Source of the DNA: Plazaster borealis
Taxonomy: Eukaryota > Echinodermata > Asteroidea > Forcipulatida > Labidiasteridae
Assembly: GCA_021014325.1 (NCBI GenBank)
Contig: CM037473.1
Location: 12,834,696 to 12,898,695, forward strand
Length of the DNA: 64,000 nucleotides
Direction: 5' to 3'
The notes under the pieces were generated by a model, which saw only the letters and a list, made by a program, of their open reading frames with translations, had not been told where the DNA came from and did not search any database. The position numbers were made by a program, and so were the translations under genes. Positions within the stretch are counted from its first letter, which is position 1, and each line of letters opens with the position of its first letter. This document shows, in pieces, positions 57,500-64,000 of the stretch.

Positions 57500-60400
57500 A
57501 TGAGGCGCTCGGCTGCCCCCTCCCAGCTCTCCTCGGCATGTAAGAGGCCACGATTTACCCCTCCTTTTGCAGTCAAACAGACCAGTGGCAACGAGGACAC
57601 TTCGGAAATCAAGAATCAGAGATCGGCAGGTGCTGTTACATCAAACAGATGTTTTGATGCACAGACACCAAATGACAATCGCTCCACTCTGCAGGTTCTC
57701 CAGCCTGGCAAGCAGACAAGAGAACCCACTGGTCGAGGATTGGGTTCTTCAACTTTCATCAGTCCACCCATAAAGGGAACTTTAAATGCAAGAAAATCAC
57801 CAGCATCAGATGTAAAAGAAAACTCTGAAATTACTGCAGAAATCAGAAAGTCAACAAACGATGATTCCTTGGGATGCACTGATAAAAAACCTTGTAGTGA
57901 CTCAAATGATGAGAACTCAGTCCAGTTTCATAAAGGTTCAAAGGTCAAACAAGGCCACCTCATTAGTGGTTCTTTTCGAGAAATTCGTGATTGCAACACA
58001 CCAGCCACAGAACAAGCACAAGCTCCTGATGTGAAAGCAAGAAAGATCCAGCATCGTGGGTTCAGACAACCCTCACTGAATACAACTCATCCTCCTAAGG
58101 CAGTAGCCGTGGAGGAGCCAGGGGAAGCTGAACCACACTACTTCAATGTTGTGTGGTATGTACATGTATTCATGTCAAATGGTGGTAGCGTTTTTGAGAT
58201 ATTGCCTAAAATCTGGAGCGGTTATGTCCACGCAGGAAGAATAATCTGTAATTGGAATACACAATCTTAGAACCGTTTCTGACAGAAACACTTCTCAGAT
58301 TCAATGTTTTTAAAAATTAAAACTAATATCTTTTTCCATAACCACATTACTTCAAAGTGAAATGTTTCTCAAAATGCTGTATACTATCAGAAGCTGCTGT
58401 ACTTCTTACCAAGTAAGTTTTATTATTGCCATTAATTGTATGAGTAATAACCAAACGTATACAGGCCCTTTAACTTCATCCAAGATCCTCAAAGAAAGTT
58501 AAAAAGTGCAAATTGACCAATTCCTATATAAACACTGAGGACACAATTTGTTCTGATTACTGATTACTATTGACTGATTTTCCTTTCTCAAATTACATTT
58601 TTAGGTGCAAGTTGTCCAAAAAGAAGCACAAGAAGTGGGAAGGGGATGGTGAGGTTTTTTTCCCCCTTATAATTTTTAATTTTTAAAATTTTTTATTAAC
58701 CCATATCTGCCTAACTACGGGAAACGCTGTTAGCTCCTAACTATGGGAAAACCTGTAGATGAACAAGAAGTTATTGTCTTTCTTTACACTCTCACTACTG
58801 GAAACATAGCAAGAATTAATCAAATTATGTGCTCTTTCCAAAAGTATACAGTTTGTTGGGGTATGTTCATTTGCTAGGCAATAAATAATGAATGTTTAAT
58901 GTAATGCAGCAATAAGAGTTACATCGGCTCATAGGCAGGAACACTGTTTATTTACTGTAATCAGTCAGGCGGATGGGTTAACCCTAGCTACATGTATCAA
59001 AATGAGGTTGAATCAGCACTTCATTGTGAAATCAACCTAAAGAGTTAAGCAGTCTATGCTGTAAACAATTCACCCACTTGTTAGAAATGAGAGGATTGTG
59101 TAATATTGTGGAATATTAAATTTAGACTTAGTCTGTTTCTAGTAGGCAAGCGTGTTTTTTTTTAAGGATTTGTAAATCTGTGTGCTTTGCACTACTGTAA
59201 AATTGGGCACACGTTTGATTGCTCTTCAGTTGTATTCAAATTTACGTAACAGTCACTTAAAGCCACATTTCATACAGTTGTACCATGGAGCAATTGCTCA
59301 ATGGTTGTACATAGAGCCTGTCTTTTGCTCTGTCGTCTATTCACTGTTGTTGCACTATTTTATTTATAATACAGAGCAATGGATCCCTTGCATGTAATGT
59401 CACATGCTCAAACAGTGCCCTCATTGAGGTCAAAGGAAGACCAATCAACAATTGGGTGAGAGTTGTGCGTGGCTCATACACGCAGGCACGTTTCCATTGT
59501 TTGACATCAGCAATGGCGGCCTATGCAAGGGGTCTATAAATGATAGGCATAACATAAGTGGACCACCCGACAATATAAGGGCCGGTTAGCTCAGTTGATA
59601 GAGCACTCGGATGGTATTTGAGAGGTTGCGGGTTCAAGTCCTACATCAATTTGTTTTTCTCTGCTCGCAACCCATTTACTATTAATAATCTATATATAAT
59701 TGTTTTTACAGCTGTACTTGTGACCAGAGGAAAGTCTGTCTCATTACTAGACACAGACGGAAAAGAGTGAGTTGATTTTTACCTTGAATGTCAATCCAGA
59801 TGAATATTGTGTGTAGTATTTAAACAAGTCCATACATTTTTGATTAAGATCAAATGTGATACTTTATGGAAGCAATTGCCCCCGATGCCCTGGTCATTGC
59901 TCTGCTGCCCCTTGAAAAGCTCTACAGTAAACATGTTCCTCATTAGGTGCTCCTTTCAAAGTAAAAACTGCCTTTCCCTTACAAGAGCATCAATCCTGAA
60001 CGTGACATCTCATCATTTATATTGACGAAGAAATAGTCTGTATGTCAAATAGCAAATAAAATGAATAATTTGTGATGTTTTTTTTGTGACAGAATCGGCA
60101 AGAGTAGAGGCTACAAATCCACTGAACTCGGCAGCTTGTCGGATGGACATACGTTGGTCATTGGTGGCAAGGAAATTGAGGTATGTGTATGAGGTATAAG
60201 TGAGGCATGATAAAGCCTAGATTGGCTCATCTGAGGCTCATACATCCGGCATTGGTGGCAAGAAGGCTGAGGTATGTGAGGTTTGATAAAGCTTCTGAAG
60301 GTTGTATGTTGATCATTGAAGGAAGGAAATTGAGGTATATGTATAGGTTATGAGTGGGGTTACCATAGAGACAACATGTATTGAACTGAGCAACTTGGCA

Positions 60401-62936
60401 GATAGTCATTATTGGTTATTAGTGGCAAGGAGATTGAGGTATGAGGTATTTGTATTAGGTTGATGAAGTCTACATCCAGTGAACAGAACACTTGGCGGAG
60501 AGTCATATTACTTATTAGTGGTAAGGAGATTGAGGTATTTGTATTAGTTTATGATGAAGCCTACATCCAGTGAACAGAACAACTTGCTGAGGGTCATATA
60601 TACTTATTGGTAAGGAGATTGAGGTGTGAGGTATTTGTGTTAGTTTATTATAAAGCCTAGATCCAGTGAACTGAGTCTCTTGGCTGAGGATAGCATACTG
60701 GGCCAGTGATGTTTATGAGCAAGTTGTATGAGGCGTGATTGTCAAATTTAAATGAGAGTATTCTTCATCTTTGATCATACACATTATTCATCAGTGACAG
60801 CAGTATTATAAATAAAGTAAAAGTCATTCATCTTACAAAGGCAAGGCCTGGGTCATCCTTTTTTGCATTTCCTGCATTCTTTTGATGCTCATTTACCAAT
60901 GTCTTGATTCTAATACTGCAGGTTATGAGTGAGATTCCCCAAAATGATTTCACTTCGGGCAAATGTTTCCAGACTACTTTAGCTGCCTCTCCTCCAGCAG
61001 GGAACTCCTTTTCATCAAAGCCTCCTACAGCCCCCAAGCCGTTCATGAACCCACTGAAGGCCGGGTCAACTGCATTAAATTCTCTGGTAATTAGTCATTC
61101 ATTCTGGTCTACCAATGTGCATGCCATGGCCAAGTTCGCGCAAGGACTATCGTTGACCATATTTCGACTAACTTAGCCCGAACTCTGTCTAGTCGACGAT
61201 AGTTGGACCACTCTAGTCGACTATTTGGAACCAGCCTACTGGGCATGGTCGCATCGCTGGTTACCAATAGCCGTTTTCATAGCACAGTGCAGAGTGAACC
61301 AATTATAATAAACTGATAACGTATGTTGAGTGGCCGGTCGTGTTGACATGACATGACTGGAGTCATTCGCTCTTCAACTTCTGTGCACATGCCCTACGTA
61401 CGTCACTGAACAACCACTAGTTAACCATTGTTCCTTGCGCGAACTTGGCCCATTATTCAGCACACTCACACCCTTTTCAGAACTTTGGTCTCGGGCTTAG
61501 GGTTCGTCAGTTATTTTGAAAACGTGTGTTTTTGGTACGGGCATCCGAAAAGCTGAAGCTGTGTTTTTGTAATGGGTCTCAATCTGCTTTAGTCAAAATT
61601 ATTCCAGCTGTTTGGGCCCAATTTCATGGCTCTGCTTACCGCCGAGTTCTGCGCTTGTGATCACCATTCTTGTTTACAGGGCAAGCACCGAATTTCTGTG
61701 CTAGCTGTGTAAGTGAAGAATGTCTAGTAACGTGGAGTACAGACGCGCACAAGCAAAAATCCCCTGCTAACCTCTGAAATATGCTTGACGTAAGCGCAGA
61801 ATTCCCTGCTACCATATGTGCTGATTCTTTGTTTACAGTAAGCAGAGTCATGAAATTGGGCCGAGATGAAACAAGGAGTGATGAGCACCAGTTGAGACTT
61901 AATTAGTTGAGAAATAATTGACTGTTGTCAAACTGTTGTCGACTGTAATGGCAGGTCATCAGTGGTGTACACCCAGATTCAAAAAGCTATTCTGTTTAAA
62001 AGCACTGTCACACTACAGAGAGGCAAATTAAGCCAATTGGCACATTTTTATTTATGTTTGGAGTTTAAAATCATTTATTTATATTTTTTTGAAAGCCATA
62101 TTTTGTTGGTGCCTTTTTTTCCAGGCCGACTCATCCAACAAAACAGCTCCAAAACCTCTCCACGATGCAACACATCCTGATGCCCTTGTAATGCCCCGCC
62201 CTTCTTCTGAACACCAGTGGGCCAACAATCCCCAGCACCTCCCTGTAGTGGATGTGGTCTTAGACCCCTACTTGACATCCAAGCTCAGACCCCATCAGCG
62301 AGAGGGAGTCCTCTTCCTGTATGAGTGTGTGATGGGAATGAGGGGTCTCCAAGGAAACGGGGCAATACTCGCGTAAGTATTAAGGAGGGGCTCTAAGTTC
62401 AAATTGAGTTTTGTGATGCACTCATTTTCAAGTAGATAGAGTCCTTATGAAAGTGGACAAAATATAACACGTCACTTACCTCACCTTGAAACAGGTGTAA
62501 AATGCTCATGTTGTATTTGATACCCTTCCAGTGCGAAATTTGTTAAAATTAAAAAACATCCAATGACTCAACATTTCAACTATATGAGTCTGTACATTTT
62601 TGCACAGGAATTTTGTTAGTTCATTCCTGAATTCCCATTATATTCAATCAAAATGGCGTTGAATTTGACCTTTTTATTATCGGAATAACCCTGTGGAATG
62701 TACAGACCTGAATGTTGTTGGCATCCAGTGAAGTCATGTTTCAAATTTCGCTCACACTGCGATGATTAGGCCATCTGAACATGAGTCAGATGTGCTAGAC
62801 CGCTAGGCCACGGCATGCCACAATTATTGCCAGTCCTGTACTTGATCTTTAAGGATTTAATGTATCATTTGCAATTTTATTTTTCTAGGGATGATATGGG
62901 ACTTGGGAAGACCCTCCAGTGTATCTGTCTCATATG
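57500..62936 (+). CDS. RAD54B: DNA repair/recombination helicase RAD54B, first 7 coding exons (partial)
   Basis: RAD54B is a SWI2/SNF2-family double-strand-DNA translocase that stimulates and remodels RAD51 and DMC1 filaments in mitotic and meiotic recombination. Exons: 57500-58155, 58605-58648, 59712-59766, 60093-60180, 60922-61086, 62125-62372, 62889-62936. They give 434 codons plus 2 nt with all phases matching; human RAD54B is 910 aa, so roughly the N-terminal half is here. The N-terminus MRRSAAPSQL is identical to human. Also visible: YFNVVWCKLSKKKHKKWEGD, GGKEIEVMSEIPQNDFTSGKCF, PDALVMPRP, DPYLTSKLRPHQREGVLFLY and Walker A DMGLGKT at about 421-427 (helicase motif I) with LQCICLIW. Start: the conserved MRRSAA block fixes it. 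Exon 8 onward lies past the minisatellite and the window end. Confidence 0.96.
58310..58470. mobile_element. AAGGCACTGGACAC-type MITE, 5'-truncated copy
   Basis: ATTACTTCAAAGTGAAATGT, TTTCTCAAAATGCTGTATAC and the right end CCAAACGTATACAGGCCCTT match the right half of 37400-37769. The left half is missing. It lies in RAD54B intron 1. Confidence 0.7.
59580..59690 (+). mobile_element. tRNA-derived SINE
   Basis: GGGCCGGTTAGCTCAGTTGA and TAGAGCACTCGGATGG (A box), GGTTGCGGGTTCAAGTCCTA (B box), then CATCAATTTGTTTTTCTCTG. It is related to the family at 32685 but its tail ends GCTCGCAACCC. It lies in RAD54B intron 2, just before exon 3. Confidence 0.7.
60150..60700 (+). repeat. RAD54B: Degenerate tandem copies of the RAD54B exon 4 end plus donor
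   Basis: The exon end GGCAAGGAAATTGAG followed by GTATGT (boundary 60180/60181) recurs as AAGAAGGCTGAG/GTATGT (60271), AAGGAAATTGAG/GTATAT (60334), AAGGAGATTGAG/GTATGA (60438), AAGGAGATTGAG/GTATTT (60534) and AAGGAGATTGAG/GTGTGA (60623). The preceding exon phrase (TCCA(C/G)TGAAC...GGCAGCTTGTCGG-like) and the following intron phrase (GATAAAGCCTAGAT-like) are copied too. Confidence 0.88.
61614..61862. mobile_element. GGGCCCAATTTCAT palindromic element, GCTCTGCTTACC subfamily
   Basis: Left GGGCCCAATTTCATGGCTCT, right AGAGTCATGAAATTGGGCC in inverted register, with the inner GCTTACCGCCGAG against TGTTTACAGTAAGC. It lies in RAD54B intron 5. Confidence 0.85.
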
Positions 62937-62989
62937 GTAAGTAACAAAAACAGGAATTCATAATAACATTATTCCTTAGATGTATAAGG

Positions 62990-64000
62990 AAAGGGTTAGA
63001 TATTGGTGAGGAAGGGTAAGATGGGGTGAGGAAGAGTAAGATGGGGTGAGGAAGGGTAAGATGGGGGAGGAAGAGTAAGATGGAGTGAGGAAGAGTAAGA
63101 TGGGGGGAGGAAGAGTAAGATGGGGTGAGGAAGAGTAAGATGGGGTGAGGAAGAGTAAGATTGGGTGAGGAAGGGTAAGATGGGGTGAGGAAGGGTAAGA
63201 TGGGGTGAGGAAGGGTAAGATGGGGTGAGGAAGAGTAAGATGGGGTGAGGAAGGGTAAGATGGGGTGAGGAAGAGTAAGATAGGGGAGGAAGGTTAAGGA
63301 TGGGGTGAGGAAGGGTAAGATGGGGGTGAGGAAGGGTAAGATAGGGGAGGAAGGGTAAGATGGGGTGAGGAAGGGTACGATGGGGGTGATCGAGGAAGGG
63401 TAGGATGGGGTGAGGAAGGGTAAGATGGGGTGAGGAAGAGTAAGATGGGGTGAGGAAGAGTAAGATTGGGTGAGGAAGGGTAAGATGGGGTGAGGAAGGG
63501 TAAGATGGGGTGAGGAAGGGTAAGATGGGGTGAGGAAGAGTAAGATGGGGTGAGGAAGGGTAAGATGGGGTGAGGAAGAGTAAGATAGGGGAGGAAGGTT
63601 AAGGATGGGGTGAGGAAGGGTAAGATGGGGGTGAGGAAGGGTAAGATAGGGGAGGAAGGGTAAGATGGGGTGGGGAGGAAGGGTAAGATGGGGTGAGGAA
63701 GGGTACGATGGGGGTGATCGAGGAAGGGTAGGATGGGGTGAGGAAGGGTAAGATGGGGTGAGGAAGAGTAAGATAGGGGAGGAAGGGTAAGATGGGGTGA
63801 GGAAGGGTACGATGGGGGTGATCGAGGAAGGGTAGGATGGGGTGAGGAAGGGTAAGATGGGGTGAGGAAGAGTAAGATGGGGGAGGAAGGTTAAGGATGG
63901 GGTGAGGAAGGGTAAGATGGGGTGAGGAAGGGTAAGATAGGGGAGGAAGGGTAAGATGGGGTGAGGAAGGGTACGATGGGGGTGATCGAGGAAGGGTAGG
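62990..64000 (+). repeat. 20-bp minisatellite in RAD54B intron 7, runs off the window
   Basis: About fifty imperfect copies of GTGAGGAAG(A/G)GTAAGATGGG. A marker variant GGTGATCGAGGAAGGGTAGG sits at about 63386, 63714, 63818 and 63981, and multi-unit blocks are copied between about 63100-63400, 63420-63740 and 63840-64000. The plus strand is strongly purine-rich. Confidence 0.95.

Noticed and set aside
62990..64000. CRISPR-like regular repeats
   Set aside because: Units are contiguous 20-mers without unique spacers, in an animal gene intron. This is a minisatellite.

Overview
The window is eukaryotic nuclear DNA: AT-rich, with many short GT-AG exons in long introns, eukaryotic tRNA genes, and a heavy load of tRNA-derived SINE remnants and small inverted-repeat elements. 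The proteins are animal-type orthologues. Several repeat families look to me like echinoderm ones, so I infer an echinoderm, perhaps a sea star. That placement rests on memory, not a search.

Layout: 1-4265 is intergenic, with two tRNA-His genes and low-complexity or repeat DNA. 4266-11099 (minus) is UFD1, ubiquitin fusion degradation 1, in 11 coding exons. 12423-26924 (plus) is CDC45, a replication helicase subunit, in 18 exons encoding 566 aa. 26925-29222 is a tail-to-tail spacer. 29223-52846 (minus) is HFM1/MER3, a meiotic crossover DNA helicase, in 34 coding exons encoding 1963 aa. 52847-57499 is a divergent spacer holding a 943-bp foldback element. 57500-62936 (plus) is the first seven coding exons (434 complete codons) of RAD54B; the rest lies beyond the window, and its next intron is a 20-bp-unit minisatellite running off the end.

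UFD1 and CDC45 are head-to-head, as in the human 22q11.2 region. HFM1 and RAD54B are also head-to-head. CDC45 (origin firing and fork helicase), HFM1 (meiotic crossovers) and RAD54B (Rad51-dependent recombination) all act in chromosome duplication or recombination. UFD1 works with VCP/p97-NPL4, which is known to extract the CMG helicase, of which CDC45 is a part, at replication termination.

The most notable signals are: (1) one U12-type (minor spliceosome) intron in each of UFD1, CDC45 and HFM1, each with a GTATCCTT donor and a CTTAAY-type branch site 11-14 nt from the acceptor; (2) a perfect in-frame 54-bp triplication of the CDC45 exon 3 splice acceptor and exon start; (3) serial degenerate duplications of the RAD54B exon 4 end with its donor site; (4) hammerhead-ribozyme-like motifs with covarying stems inside introns; (5) several families of palindromic or TIR elements, including a nested insertion. 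Exon coordinates were read by eye from splice sites and reading phase. In all four genes the phases close exactly, but no transcript evidence was available.
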